Virus record (IMG/VR): IMGVR_UViG_3300025770_000870
Location: 177,919 to 241,918 of that record
Direction: 5' to 3' (one strand)
Length of the DNA: 64,000 bases
Source: a virus
How positions within the stretch are numbered: position 1 is the stretch's first letter; every line of letters begins with the position of its first letter. Below, piece by piece: positions 15,609 to 24,716 of this stretch. The translations under genes were made by a program, and so were the position numbers. The notes below the pieces were generated by a model. The model was not told the origin of the DNA. It did not search any database and worked only from the letters and a program-made list of their open reading frames with translations.

Positions 15609-17306
15609 ATGCCATCATATAATAACTTTAACGGAGCAGCAGGAGCAGATTCTAACTTCGCTGCTAGTAATTCAGCAGTTGAGAATAAAGGACTATTTAG
15701 TCGTATTCTAAGAAACCTTTCAAATTATGGTATGAACTATGATGATATGATCATCAGAAATCAAGTTGGTATCGGTATAAATGAGGATCCATATTCAGCT
15801 AGAGGTAATTCGATGTATGATTTCTTTAGTCAGAGAGCTGTGGCTTCTGTTTTGAATAGAAAGTCAATACCTTATCTAGATAAAGCATATGGTGATAAGA
15901 GAAGAATACTTAGAGAGTATTCTATTAAGGATGAAATAAGAGATTTTGTGAGTACTATATCGGATGAGTCTATTGTTTTTAATGATGATGTTGCCTTTTG
16001 CTCACCTAAATCACTATCAAATGAATATCCACAAGAAGTAAGAGATAAGTATCAAGAATATTTCGAAAAAATATACAATAAGTATGGATTTTCTGATGGT
16101 ATTAGTGCTTGGGATATGATGAGAGATTTCCTTATTGATGGTTATATAGCTATTGAGATTATATATGATGATAAGAAAAAGAATATTGTTGGTTTCAATA
16201 GAATGAGACCAGAAACTTTAGTACCTGCTTATGAACCAGCTATTGGACACTTATGGATACAATTTCCAGAGGATCCACAATTAAGGAGAATATTTTTAGA
16301 TTCACAAATAGTTTATATATCATATTCAACACAGAATGATTATTCAGAAACTTCTTATGTTGAAGGTTTGATAAAACCATATAATCAATTAAAAATATTA
16401 GAACAAACTAGAATAATGTTCAATGTTATAAACGCTACTCTTTATCAAAAATTTACAATTCCTATTAAAGGATTGTCTAGACAAAGAGCAGAAGAACAAA
16501 TAGGTCAGTTAATACATGATTATTCAGAAGAAGTTGAGTGGGATGATAGTCTAGGAACACTTACTATCAATGGTGCTAAGCACTTACCTTACAATAAACA
16601 AATATGGTTTCCTGAGGGAGATGCTGGTACTCCTAATATGGAGATGGTTTCACCAGAAGGTCATGATTTGAATGATGAAACTATGTTATCTTGGTTTTAT
16701 AAGTCTCTTAAAAGAGCTTCTAAGATACCTATATCTAGATTCGAAGGTGAAAATGGTGGTGGTAACCTTTTTGGTGACGCTTCTGAGATGACTAGAGATG
16801 AGATTAAATTTCACAATTTTATTAGTAGATTAAGAGCTAACTTTAAAGAACTTATTGTTAAGCCACTTAAATTACAAATGTTAATTGAGTTTCCTGAATT
16901 AACAGAGGATGAGGTATTTACTAATAGAGTTGATATTGACTTCTATACTAATCAAATATTTGAAGATTGGAAGAAGATAAATAACTTAGCTAAGAAATCA
17001 GAAATAGTTGGAACTTTATTAGGTGTTATGAGAACAGATGAAAAACCTTATTTTCACATTGAGTGGATAATGGATAATATATTCAAGCTTACTCCAGAGG
17101 AGAAAGCTGAGAATGACAGGTATTGGGCTCGTGATGCTGGTGAAGGTGTTGGTTCTGGTGAAGAAGGCGCTGAAGGCGGAGATGATGGAGGCGACTTTGG
17201 TGAATCTGGTGATGTTGGTGGTGTAGATGATGCTGGTGGTGGAGATGATGGTGGAGATGCTGGTGGAGATGCTGGTGGAGATGACGGTGGAGAATTTGAA
17301 TTCTAA
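15609..17306 (+). CDS. 20: Portal protein (T4 gp20-like)
   Basis: Dodecameric portal through which DNA enters and leaves the head. 565 residues (T4 gp20 is 524). Recognisable gp20 stretches include the N-terminal Asn/Ser region, RNQVGIGINEDPYSARGNSM, SIKDEIRDFVSTISDESIV, IDGYIAIEIIYD, the stem/clip region SYVEGLIKPYNQLKILEQTRIMFNV, and the PISRFEGENGGGNLFG DASEMTRDEIKF loop. The last 60 residues are almost only Gly, Asp and Glu repeats, not present in T4. It has its own TATATAAC promoter-like box and a terminator. Confidence 0.94.
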   Translation: MPSYNNFNGAAGADSNFAASNSAVENKGLFSRILRNLSNYGMNYDDMIIRNQVGIGINEDPYSARGNSMYDFFSQRAVASVLNRKSIPYLDKAYGDKRRILREYSIKDEIRDFVSTISDESIVFNDDVAFCSPKSLSNEYPQEVRDKYQEYFEKIYNKYGFSDGISAWDMMRDFLIDGYIAIEIIYDDKKKNIVGFNRMRPETLVPAYEPAIGHLWIQFPEDPQLRRIFLDSQIVYISYSTQNDYSETSYVEGLIKPYNQLKILEQTRIMFNVINATLYQKFTIPIKGLSRQRAEEQIGQLIHDYSEEVEWDDSLGTLTINGAKHLPYNKQIWFPEGDAGTPNMEMVSPEGHDLNDETMLSWFYKSLKRASKIPISRFEGENGGGNLFGDASEMTRDEIKFHNFISRLRANFKELIVKPLKLQMLIEFPELTEDEVFTNRVDIDFYTNQIFEDWKKINNLAKKSEIVGTLLGVMRTDEKPYFHIEWIMDNIFKLTPEEKAENDRYWARDAGEGVGSGEEGAEGGDDGGDFGESGDVGGVDDAGGGDDGGDAGGDAGGDDGGEFEF

Positions 17307-17323
17307 AAGATATTTAAAAAAGG

Positions 17324-17355
17324 AAACCTCTTAAAATTAATTAAGAGGTTTTTTT
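17324..17355. terminator. Bidirectional terminator after the portal gene
   Basis: Stem AAACCTCTTAA/TTAAGAGGTTT with a 6-nt loop, followed by T-run. The convergent minus-strand gene also ends here. Confidence 0.85.
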
Positions 17356-17809
17356 ATGCCGCAGTTTTTGGGTCGGGTATATCAAAGTAAAATTGTGTTA
17401 CGCTATTACAACTTGGAAGTTTCATTTGTTTAACTTCTAGTAAACACCCCGATTCTAATATGTTTTTTAATTCTTTACCTTTTGGTGTATCTAGAACTTT
17501 TAATACTATTTTTAACTCATCCACTTTATTATTCGTTATGATAAAAGACATTGACCTAACAAAAAATGATATACTTTTTAATAATATATCAGAATATTCT
17601 GGTTTTCCTAAACTACCATATACCGGACTATTTATTTTTGATATTTCGGTTACGTCAAATCCAATCCTTTTACCTTCGTTTAATAAAACATTAAGTTTTA
17701 TCTCACGTTTATATTGTATCCATTGTGGAAATTTAGTTAGTAATCGATCATAGTTATTTAACTCAACATCATTTCCTAAAACAACATTATATTCTAGTAA
17801 ATCATCCAT
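17354..17809 (-). CDS. Unknown 151-residue protein
   Basis: Mixed alpha/beta sequence with no recognised motif (starts MDDLLEYNVVLGNDVELNNY; middle ILLKSISFFVRSMSFIITNN). Its ATG overlaps the stop region of the RNase R gene by one base, so the two are translationally coupled on the minus strand. A partner role to RNase R is possible but unsupported. Confidence 0.6.
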   Translation of the reverse strand: MDDLLEYNVVLGNDVELNNYDRLLTKFPQWIQYKREIKLNVLLNEGKRIGFDVTEISKINSPVYGSLGKPEYSDILLKSISFFVRSMSFIITNNKVDELKIVLKVLDTPKGKELKNILESGCLLEVKQMKLPSCNSVTQFYFDIPDPKTAA

Positions 17810-19713
17810 TACATTTTTATGAAATCTATTTGTTTCTTTTCTAAATCAACACCATTAACTATGATAGTTATCTCATCACCTAATCTGATTCTATCCCCAA
17901 CATCATTAAAGATTTGATAGTTTTGTGTGTCTATATTATAATTACCTTCTAAAGATTGGTATCTTATCATACCCTCACATTTACTTTCTGTTAATTCAAC
18001 ATATAATCCCCAATCAGTTACACCAGAAACTATCCCAGTGAATACTTTCCCAATTTTATCTAAAAGATATTCGGCTTGTTTGTATTTTATAGAATCTCTT
18101 TGGGCTCTGGATGCTATCAATTCTCTACTTGAACACCATTTAGCCTCATCTTCAACTTTAGTAGGGTTTCCTTGTTTCTTATTATGTAAGAAATCAAGTA
18201 ACATTCTATGTGTCATTAAATCCGGATACCTACGTATTGGACTTGTGAAGTGTGAATAGTGTGTGAATCCTAATCCATAATGTCCTATGTTTTGTATTGT
18301 GTATGTTGCTTTAGACATACATCTAGTTACAACCGTACTTAACATATTTTCTTCTGGTGTTCCTTTAACATCTTGTAATAACTTGTTTATAGATTTTTTA
18401 AGATCTTCAGATTCGCCTTCTATTTTGAATTCGTGACCAAAAGTCTTACACACATTTGATAATGCTGTTAACTTCTCCATATTAGGAGTATCATGTACTC
18501 TAAATACATTAGTTCTCGAATTACTTGATAATAGTTTAGCAACAGATTTATTAGCTAGTAACATAAATTCTTCAATTAATTTATTAGCTTCTTTCTGTTC
18601 TTTGAAATAAACACCAATTGGTTTCTTATTATCCTCTGCTAATTCGAATCGAACTTCCACACCACCCATCTCTAATGAACCGTCTTTAATTCTTTTCTTT
18701 CTTATTTTCTTAGCTAATGTGTTTAGATGATTAATCATCAATGGATAAACACTACCATCACCTGTGTATTTTTCATCATTACCCTCGATTATCTCTTGAG
18801 CATCCTCATAAGCAAATCTCATATCAGAATGTATGACTGTTTTACCGTGCCATTCTTTAACAATTTTACCATCCGAGTCTAGTGTAAATACAACTGAAAA
18901 TGCTAACCTATCTTCATTAGGTTTTAATGAACATATTCCATTACTAAGTCTTTCTGGTAACATAGATACACATCTATCAACTAGATACACAGATGTTGCT
19001 CTTTCATAAGCTTCATCATCTAATTTAGTACCAGGTTTAACATAGTGTCCAACATCAGCAATATGTACTCCTACTTCAAATCTATTATCATTCATTACTT
19101 TAAGTGATAATGCGTCATCAAAATCACGAGCATCTACTGGGTCGATTGTTATTGTTGTTGTATCTCTCATATCTCTACGAGATTTTATTTCCTTTTCGGT
19201 TATTACTTCTGGTGTGAGTTCTGATTCGTTTATAACATCTTGTGGAAAATCAACTGGTAATCCATATTCATACATTATCGAATTCATCTCAGCGTTATTA
19301 TCACCAACATCTCCTAATATCTTAGTTATCTTAGCTTGTGGGGATTTACTATCTACCCACTTTGTGAGTTCGACTATAACCTTTTGGTTATCTTCCGATT
19401 TTAATCCACCCTTGATATAGAAATCAACTGGTATTCTTTTATTATCTGCTATAACAAATGTTGATTTACCATTAATATGTACCTTACCAACGAATTCTTT
19501 CTTATTCCTTGATATTGTGTTAATTACTTTAGCTTCTAATTTCCTATCACCCCTAAATACTTCTACAATTACTTTATCTAAGTGTAAAGCATTTTTAGTA
19601 TTCTTCTTATAAATGAAAATTGATTTATCGTTTATTGTGATTGTTGCGTGTCTGTTTGTTGAGAACTCTATTTGACCTTCGTAACGTTCTCCTTCTTTTA
19701 TATTATTATTCAT
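17809..19713 (-). CDS. rnr: RNase R/RNase II-family 3'-5' exoribonuclease
   Basis: 634 residues from the ATG chosen here, which has AAAAGGAAT upstream; an in-frame ATG 20 codons earlier lacks this and would overlap the preceding gene. Cold-shock-like domains come first, then the RNB catalytic domain with TITIDPVDARDFDDALSL (four-aspartate centre), VGVHIADVGHYV-type, RATSVYLVDRCVSMLPERLSNGICSL and HFTSPIRRYPDLMTHR. A C-terminal S1 domain follows (FTGIVSGVTDWGLYVEL). Shorter than E. coli RNase R (813) because the N-terminal helix-turn-helix and basic tail are missing. RNase R degrades structured and nonstop mRNA with tmRNA. Confidence 0.92.
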   Translation of the reverse strand: MNNNIKEGERYEGQIEFSTNRHATITINDKSIFIYKKNTKNALHLDKVIVEVFRGDRKLEAKVINTISRNKKEFVGKVHINGKSTFVIADNKRIPVDFYIKGGLKSEDNQKVIVELTKWVDSKSPQAKITKILGDVGDNNAEMNSIMYEYGLPVDFPQDVINESELTPEVITEKEIKSRRDMRDTTTITIDPVDARDFDDALSLKVMNDNRFEVGVHIADVGHYVKPGTKLDDEAYERATSVYLVDRCVSMLPERLSNGICSLKPNEDRLAFSVVFTLDSDGKIVKEWHGKTVIHSDMRFAYEDAQEIIEGNDEKYTGDGSVYPLMINHLNTLAKKIRKKRIKDGSLEMGGVEVRFELAEDNKKPIGVYFKEQKEANKLIEEFMLLANKSVAKLLSSNSRTNVFRVHDTPNMEKLTALSNVCKTFGHEFKIEGESEDLKKSINKLLQDVKGTPEENMLSTVVTRCMSKATYTIQNIGHYGLGFTHYSHFTSPIRRYPDLMTHRMLLDFLHNKKQGNPTKVEDEAKWCSSRELIASRAQRDSIKYKQAEYLLDKIGKVFTGIVSGVTDWGLYVELTESKCEGMIRYQSLEGNYNIDTQNYQIFNDVGDRIRLGDEITIIVNGVDLEKKQIDFIKM

Positions 19714-19723
19714 ATTCCTTTTA

Positions 19724-20125
19724 TTAGGAAATATCGTTTTGTTTATTATCGCGTTTGGATATGTTGTCAACACCGTACTTATCTATAAGTGTTTTTTTCA
19801 TTTTTTTCAATATTTTATTGTTTTGTATTGGATAGTCAACACCGTAATTTTCTCTTAATGATTTTTTCCTTTTTGATTCTGAGCATTTTCTACAAGAGTA
19901 TTCACCCCAGTTATTATCATATTTAATATAGTTCTTGAATATTACATCCTTTTCGATTCCACATTTATCACACTTACACTTTATTTTATAGTGGGATCCT
20001 TTGGATAGTAATTCAACTGGTATTATTAATAATTCACCAATTGTAACATCACTATATCCTAGATTTTCATAGTATGAATAGTTTGCTTCGCTTATTTTAA
20101 CTTTTATCTCTCTAGTTATTATCAT
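19724..20125 (-). CDS. Short Cys4 zinc-finger protein related to phage endonuclease N-domains
   Basis: 133 residues from the ATG that has a GAGG-type ribosome binding site. It contains YKIKCKCDKCGIEKDVIF and YSCRKCSESKRKKS, a CxC/CxxC ... CxxC zinc ribbon, followed by paired repeats LRENYGVDYPIQN and LIDKYGVDNISKRD. This arrangement occurs in front of nuclease domains in stand-alone phage endonucleases (DUF723-like DNA-recognition modules). Here no nuclease domain follows, so it is probably a truncated endonuclease or a DNA-binding remnant. It lies between RNase R and the prohead protease. Confidence 0.6.
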   Translation of the reverse strand: MIITREIKVKISEANYSYYENLGYSDVTIGELLIIPVELLSKGSHYKIKCKCDKCGIEKDVIFKNYIKYDNNWGEYSCRKCSESKRKKSLRENYGVDYPIQNNKILKKMKKTLIDKYGVDNISKRDNKQNDIS

Positions 20126-20215
20126 AAAAAACCTCAAAATTTTAATTATTTATTAAATATGTGTTGTCCTCTTCCCGTACTCACCAAACCTTCTTTAATA
20201 AAAGATTATAGAGCC

Positions 20216-20234
20216 TCTGTAAAGAATCCACCTT
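20216..20234 (+). repeat. 19-bp direct repeat, copy 1, upstream of gene 21
   Basis: TCTGTAAAGAATCCACCTT, identical to 22439-22457. Both copies begin exactly 46 bp before a TATATAC element. Confidence 0.85.
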
Positions 20235-20261
20235 TGTTATTTTTAGAATTTACATTGTCAA

Positions 20262-20268
20262 TATATAC
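20262..20268 (+). promoter_or_regulatory. TATATAC late-promoter-like element of gene 21
   Basis: 26 nt before the ATG of the prohead protease-scaffold gene. Confidence 0.55.
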
Positions 20269-20294
20269 TAAGAAGCAAAAAATAATTATTTTAC

Positions 20295-22436
20295 ATGAAA
20301 CCGGTTTTAATAGTAGAAAATTCACAAAACCAACTTATTAGAGAGAGTAACTCTGCTAATAAGGGGTACACATTAGGTGGTACATTCACCGAATTCGGTG
20401 TCAAGAACAGAAATGAACGTATTTATTCGGCTGATAAATTTTTACCAGCATTGAATGAAATGAATGAACGTATAAGTGGCTTAGGTGCTGTTTATGGTGA
20501 ATTCGATCATCCAGACGTTTTTGACACATCACTCTCAAGAGCCTCGCATATTATCACAAAGGCAAGTTATATCCAAGAGAAAAATATCGTAGCGGGAGAG
20601 ATTAAATTACTAAGTACTTACTGGGGTAAGGAAGCAAAAGCACTTGTCGATGACGGGTGTCCTGTATTCGTTTCTTCAAGAGCTGCTGGTATTACTGAAT
20701 CTGATGGTTCAGTTTCCCTTAAAAAATTATTTACTTATGACATTGTTGCTGACCCAGGATTTGCGTCAGCTAAAATGGATGTTAAGGTACTTAATGAGTC
20801 ATTGGGATATAATGACGAAAAATCTAACTTTAGGATATATGAAATGTCCGATGAGTCAAAAATAAATGAGTTATTCAATATGAACAAAAATGAGTTTGTA
20901 ACAAAAAAACAATTGACTGACTACTCTAACTACTTAGTTAACGAATTAGCATCAACTAAGAAGACAGTTAATACAGCCATTACTAAAGGTAATGTAGCTC
21001 CAAAGAAATTGGAACAATTATTAGAGTATTATGAAGAGTTAAACAACTCTAATTCAAAAGTAGCTAAGTATCTTGATTATTTATCAGAAAAGGTACAAAT
21101 AGTAGTTAATGAGAATAAATCATTAAAGAAGACAACTGAGAAATTAGTTAAACATAATGATTATTTAGCAGAAAACTTAGAGAAATCTATTAATTACGCT
21201 GAGTATTTAGGTGAAAACTTAGATAAGAACATTGATTATTCTGAGTATTTAGCTGAGAATTTAGACAAGAACATATCTTATGCTGAGTATTTAGCTGAGA
21301 ATGTTGATAAAAACATTTCATATTCTGAGTATTTAGCTGAGAGTTTAGATAAGAACATTGCTTATTCTGAATATATCGCTGAGAATTTAGACAAAAACAT
21401 CGCTTATTCTGAGTATATCGCTGAGAATTTAGACAAAAACATTGCTTACTCTGAGTATATCGCAGAAAACGTTGATAATAATATCGCTTATTCTGAATAC
21501 TTATCTGAGCATGTTGAAGGTAACATTGCTTACTCTGAGTATATCGCAGAACATTTAGATGATAACATCGCTTATTCTGAGTATGTAGCAGAGAATCTTG
21601 ACAAATCAATTAATTATCAAGGATTGATAGTTGAGAGATTAAACGGAGATAAATTATTTGAATCTGTTGAAGGATCTGAAAGCTTCCCATCTCTAGACGA
21701 TGCTGGTTTTGAAGCTTTTGATGATGAAGAAAACAAAGATGAAGAAAATTGTAATCTTGAAGTATCATTAGATAATAATGATGAAGAAAATGGTGTTGAA
21801 GAATCTGTTGAGAATACAGATGATTACGCAACAGAAGAAAACAAAGATGAAGAAAATAAAGATGAAGAAAACAAAGAAGATAAAACTGAAAGCCATGATA
21901 TGGTAAACGGTGATAGTGATTCTGAATTATCTGAATCTATTGATAAACTAATTGAAGAAGCTAAAAAACGAAAAGTTTCTGAAACAACAGATGTGAATTT
22001 CTTGAAGTTCATGTCTAAATCACAAGTTGACAGCTTTTACGCTTTGTCAAATGACGAACAAGAGTCAGTTAAAGTCCATATAAACGAAAGAGACTACTTT
22101 ACTCAAAAAGATGTTTTGTTATTGATATCTGAAGCACTATCAACTAAGAACGAATCTCTTGAAGAGAGAATAATCAGATTGATGCCTGAAAACACAAAGC
22201 CAATCTGGGAACAATTAAACGACACTTCTAAGAAATCTATCTTGTCACAAGCTAGATTATATCCAGAAGACGTTTTAACTACTGAGGCACAAGTTGAACA
22301 TTTTTGGTCAACTAGAAAGCTAAAGACAAATGAGTCTGTAACAAAGAAACTTGTATCACATGAAAGCCTTATCCAAGAAGATAAACTTTCAGATAATGAT
22401 GTTCAAGCGATAATGGAAAGATTCAAAAATATTTAA
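20295..22436 (+). CDS. 21: Prohead protease fused to a scaffold-like tail (T4 gp21 + core protein)
   Basis: 713 residues; T4 gp21 is 212. Residues 1-175 are the prohead protease: YTLGGTFTEFGVKNRNERIY, the catalytic-type His in VYGEFDHPD, and the serine in VFVSSRAAGI (T4 uses a His/Ser centre). Then a helical linker, eleven 14-residue repeats of the type YSEYIAENLDKNIA (287-440), an acidic EENKDEENKDEEN stretch, and a folded helical C-domain. The repeats and acidity suggest the tail builds the scaffolding core that T4 makes from separate gp22/67/68. N-terminal LIVE and LIRE motifs could be self-cleavage sites. It directly precedes gp23. Confidence 0.9.
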   Translation: MKPVLIVENSQNQLIRESNSANKGYTLGGTFTEFGVKNRNERIYSADKFLPALNEMNERISGLGAVYGEFDHPDVFDTSLSRASHIITKASYIQEKNIVAGEIKLLSTYWGKEAKALVDDGCPVFVSSRAAGITESDGSVSLKKLFTYDIVADPGFASAKMDVKVLNESLGYNDEKSNFRIYEMSDESKINELFNMNKNEFVTKKQLTDYSNYLVNELASTKKTVNTAITKGNVAPKKLEQLLEYYEELNNSNSKVAKYLDYLSEKVQIVVNENKSLKKTTEKLVKHNDYLAENLEKSINYAEYLGENLDKNIDYSEYLAENLDKNISYAEYLAENVDKNISYSEYLAESLDKNIAYSEYIAENLDKNIAYSEYIAENLDKNIAYSEYIAENVDNNIAYSEYLSEHVEGNIAYSEYIAEHLDDNIAYSEYVAENLDKSINYQGLIVERLNGDKLFESVEGSESFPSLDDAGFEAFDDEENKDEENCNLEVSLDNNDEENGVEESVENTDDYATEENKDEENKDEENKEDKTESHDMVNGDSDSELSESIDKLIEEAKKRKVSETTDVNFLKFMSKSQVDSFYALSNDEQESVKVHINERDYFTQKDVLLLISEALSTKNESLEERIIRLMPENTKPIWEQLNDTSKKSILSQARLYPEDVLTTEAQVEHFWSTRKLKTNESVTKKLVSHESLIQEDKLSDNDVQAIMERFKNI
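21153..21614 (+). repeat. Eleven tandem 42-bp coding repeats
   Basis: Eleven 42-bp units encode 14 residues each: aromatic, acidic, Y-(L/I)-(A/G)-E, N-(L/V)-(D/E), then K/N-N-I-A/S/D. Central units 21363-21446 are nearly identical; edge units diverge. A Tyr and a hydrophobic recur at fixed spacing, as in a coiled coil. Confidence 0.92.
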
Positions 22437-22438
22437 TG

Positions 22439-22457
22439 TCTGTAAAGAATCCACCTT
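22439..22457 (+). repeat. 19-bp direct repeat, copy 2, upstream of gene 23
   Basis: Identical to 20216-20234. It starts 46 bp before the TATATAC of the capsid gene. An ATG overlapping the gene 21 stop would read MSVKNPPW-stop through it. Confidence 0.85.
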
Positions 22458-22482
22458 GGTAAAAATCAAGAATTTGTGGGTT

Positions 22483-22491
22483 TATATATAC
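22483..22491 (+). promoter_or_regulatory. TATATATAC late-promoter-like element of the major capsid gene
   Basis: It is followed by a 30-nt A-rich leader and the ATG at 22522. The A-rich leader without Shine-Dalgarno fits strong expression in Bacteroidota. Confidence 0.6.
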
Positions 22492-22521
22492 ATTAATTAA
22501 AAAAAATAAAAAAAGAAAATT

Positions 22522-24252
22522 ATGTCACACATTAGAATAGACAAACAAAAAGCTATGAAGAAATGGTCTCCAGTATTAGAGAACATGGGAGTTGCTGGTG
22601 AAGATAGATTGGATTGGATGTCAGAATATGCTGAATTTCACTCAATCAATGAAAACGCTTACGCAAACGCTTCAAACGTATCGGGTATGGGAGCTGTAGT
22701 AGCTGCACAACCTAATTCATTAGCTGGTAACACAATTGGCAATTACGCTGACTCAACTGGTTCAGGTGATGTTGGTCAAAACCTTTTACCGGTAGCGATG
22801 AAAATAGCAGCTCAAACAATCGGTTTAGATTTAGTAGCTGTTAAACCTTCTCCAGGTCCAAAAATTGATTTATTATATATCGACTTTAGATATGATGATG
22901 CTCATTTAGGAGATTCAGACGAAAGACCACAAGTCTTTAAGATTGCACCAAACGCTACATTTTTAACTACTGGTGCTGGTGGTATGACAGCAGTTATCGC
23001 TGGATTAAGAGCTCAATTAGCTACGAATACAATCACTGAAACAGTTGGTGGTTTAACTGGTAGAATGTGGAATGATATCACAGATGGTTCAGATGTAGTT
23101 GTAGAACCAACACCTTCAAAAGAAGGAAAAGTTGAATTTTTAGGATTCTCTAGAATTGATGGTTATCCAATGTTCAGAGCTTACAGACAGATGAATACAT
23201 CTCACACAGATGTTGGTTCAGCTCAAGCAAACTGGGGATTTGACCCGACTAGAAACACATTTAGTCCTACAATGTCAATGGCTTCTCAAATTACTGATTT
23301 AGGAGATGTTACTTTAACTGATGAGCCTACTATTGAATTAGTATCAGCTCTTGAAGATCACATTCCTGGTTTCTCTGCAAACTGGATGTCGGATGCTACT
23401 GGCCCTGCTGGTAACTATCCAATGGATAGAGAAATGGACGATAAAAGATACTCTGGTATCATCGGACCAAAAATTAGTTCTAAAACAGTTGCCGTAGGTA
23501 CTATTGAAGTATCTTCAGCTCTTAGAAGAACTGAAATTGAAGATATCAAAGCTAACACTGGTATGGATATCGTTCAAAAAATGGAGTCAATTCTTGTTAA
23601 TGAATTATCTCAAACAATCTCTAAGCAAATTGTTGCTAAGATATTTGAAATGGGTTCACTTAACAGATTATCTGCACCAGCTTATGTTGGAACAGCACCG
23701 GCACCATTAGCGGGACAAACAATCTTTGACTTAAACACAGCTTATGCAACTGTTGCTGCTGGTAATGGAAACGTTGGTGGTGAAACTACACACGCTGTTC
23801 AAAGAAAGCTTGTAACTAAGATAGCTCACGCTTCTAACTACATCGCTACAGAGGGACGTGTTGGTCCAGCTCAATACCTTATTACAAATGGGGGATTAGC
23901 AGCAGCACTTTCTGATATCTCTGGTTATACAATTAACCCAGTGAAATCAAAAATCAATGGTCAAGGTCAATTATACCCAGTAGGTTCAATTGGAGATATT
24001 TCAATATATGTTGATCCATATATGAGATATAACGACAATAGAATTGCTCTTGGTAGAAAGAACAATCCAGATCAACCAGGTATTATTTTTGTACCTTACT
24101 TAATGGCTCAGTCTATATCTGTAATTTCTGAAGCGACTTTCGCTCCTAGAATGTTACTAAGATCTAGATACGCTGTAACAGAAGTTGGTTGGTTCCCACA
24201 AAAACAATTTATGACTATCGAAGTTACAGATGTGAATACACTTCTTAACTAA
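22522..24252 (+). CDS. 23: Major capsid protein (T4 gp23-like)
   Basis: 576 residues (T4 gp23 521). The N-terminal delta peptide aligns with T4 (KKWSPVLENMGV; T4 KWKPLLEGEGL). SINE before NAYANASNVSGMG is the likely gp21 cleavage site near residue 50, matching T4 TE/AE. HK97-fold landmarks: LLPVAMKIAAQTIGLDLVAVKP, RRTEIEDIKANTGMDIVQKME, VGPAQYLITN, and the C-terminal IYVDPYMRYNDNRIALGRK and SEATFAPRMLLRSRYAV. It follows gene 21 closely, has its own promoter element and a strong terminator. Codon choice looks more uniform than in its neighbours, as expected for a highly expressed gene. Confidence 0.95.
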   Translation: MSHIRIDKQKAMKKWSPVLENMGVAGEDRLDWMSEYAEFHSINENAYANASNVSGMGAVVAAQPNSLAGNTIGNYADSTGSGDVGQNLLPVAMKIAAQTIGLDLVAVKPSPGPKIDLLYIDFRYDDAHLGDSDERPQVFKIAPNATFLTTGAGGMTAVIAGLRAQLATNTITETVGGLTGRMWNDITDGSDVVVEPTPSKEGKVEFLGFSRIDGYPMFRAYRQMNTSHTDVGSAQANWGFDPTRNTFSPTMSMASQITDLGDVTLTDEPTIELVSALEDHIPGFSANWMSDATGPAGNYPMDREMDDKRYSGIIGPKISSKTVAVGTIEVSSALRRTEIEDIKANTGMDIVQKMESILVNELSQTISKQIVAKIFEMGSLNRLSAPAYVGTAPAPLAGQTIFDLNTAYATVAAGNGNVGGETTHAVQRKLVTKIAHASNYIATEGRVGPAQYLITNGGLAAALSDISGYTINPVKSKINGQGQLYPVGSIGDISIYVDPYMRYNDNRIALGRKNNPDQPGIIFVPYLMAQSISVISEATFAPRMLLRSRYAVTEVGWFPQKQFMTIEVTDVNTLLN

Positions 24253-24273
24253 ATAGTTAAATTGAAAATACCG

Positions 24274-24300
24274 AAAAAAGACTCCTTGTGGGTCTTTTTT
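24274..24300 (+). terminator. Rho-independent terminator after gene 23
   Basis: AAAAAAGAC/GTCTTTTTT stem with a 9-nt loop, ending in T-run. Confidence 0.88.
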
Positions 24301-24314
24301 CTTTTTAAATAATT

Positions 24315-24323
24315 TATATATAC
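24315..24323 (+). promoter_or_regulatory. TATATATAC element, 3 nt from the ATG
   Basis: TATATATAC, ACT, then ATG at 24327, leaving no leader. Confidence 0.6.
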
Positions 24324-24326
24324 ACT

Positions 24327-24716
24327 ATGATTAAAAAGTATAATTATTTCTTTGAGTCTAAGAAGACTAAGTTCCCTAATATTAAGAAAGTTGAAGTAGA
24401 AGGATTCTTTATTCATATAGGTAGAGACTCCAAATCTAACGACCACTTAACATTTAACGTTGCTGATGATAAAGACATCTGGATGCACGCTAAGGGTGTT
24501 CCTGGGAGTCATGTTATTATAAGAGTTAGAGAAAACTTACCAACTCAAGAAATACTAAGATATGTTGCTGAATTAGCTAAAAAGAATAGTAAAGCTAGTA
24601 AAGAAGATAATGTAACTGTTGTTTATTGCCAAAGAAAATTTGTTAAGAAAGAAAGTGGTATGAATGAGGGTCAAGTAAGAGTTGATTATATCAATGCCTA
24701 CGAAATCGTAGTTTGA
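24327..24716 (+). CDS. NFACT-R (RqcH/Rqc2 RNA-binding-domain) protein with capsid-targeting peptide
   Basis: 129 residues. MIKKYNYFFESKK is the shared N-terminal peptide with FFE before Ser. The rest is one NFACT-R domain: FFIHIGRDSKSNDHLTF, then DIWMHAKGVPGSHVIIR (the hallmark 'WxHAkgxpGSHVvi' motif), the helix after it, and VTVVYCQRKFVKK. In cellular RqcH/Rqc2 this domain contacts tRNA and the 60S/50S surface during ribosome quality control; NFACT-N, the helix-hairpin-helix and the coiled coil are absent here. A free, possibly virion-delivered NFACT-R is unusual. It lies right after the capsid gene. Confidence 0.88.
   Translation: MIKKYNYFFESKKTKFPNIKKVEVEGFFIHIGRDSKSNDHLTFNVADDKDIWMHAKGVPGSHVIIRVRENLPTQEILRYVAELAKKNSKASKEDNVTVVYCQRKFVKKESGMNEGQVRVDYINAYEIVV

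Noticed and set aside
20159-20341. 60-codon plus-strand frame in front of gene 21
   Set aside because: It overlaps the gene 21 start in another frame, crosses its promoter-like element and has no start signal. The 19-bp repeat inside it is listed separately.
21190-21609. 139-codon antisense frame in gene 21
   Set aside because: It arises from the 42-bp repeats read on the other strand and has no start signal.
21153-21614. Possible CRISPR array
   Set aside because: The units are contiguous, in frame and without spacers; they encode a protein repeat.
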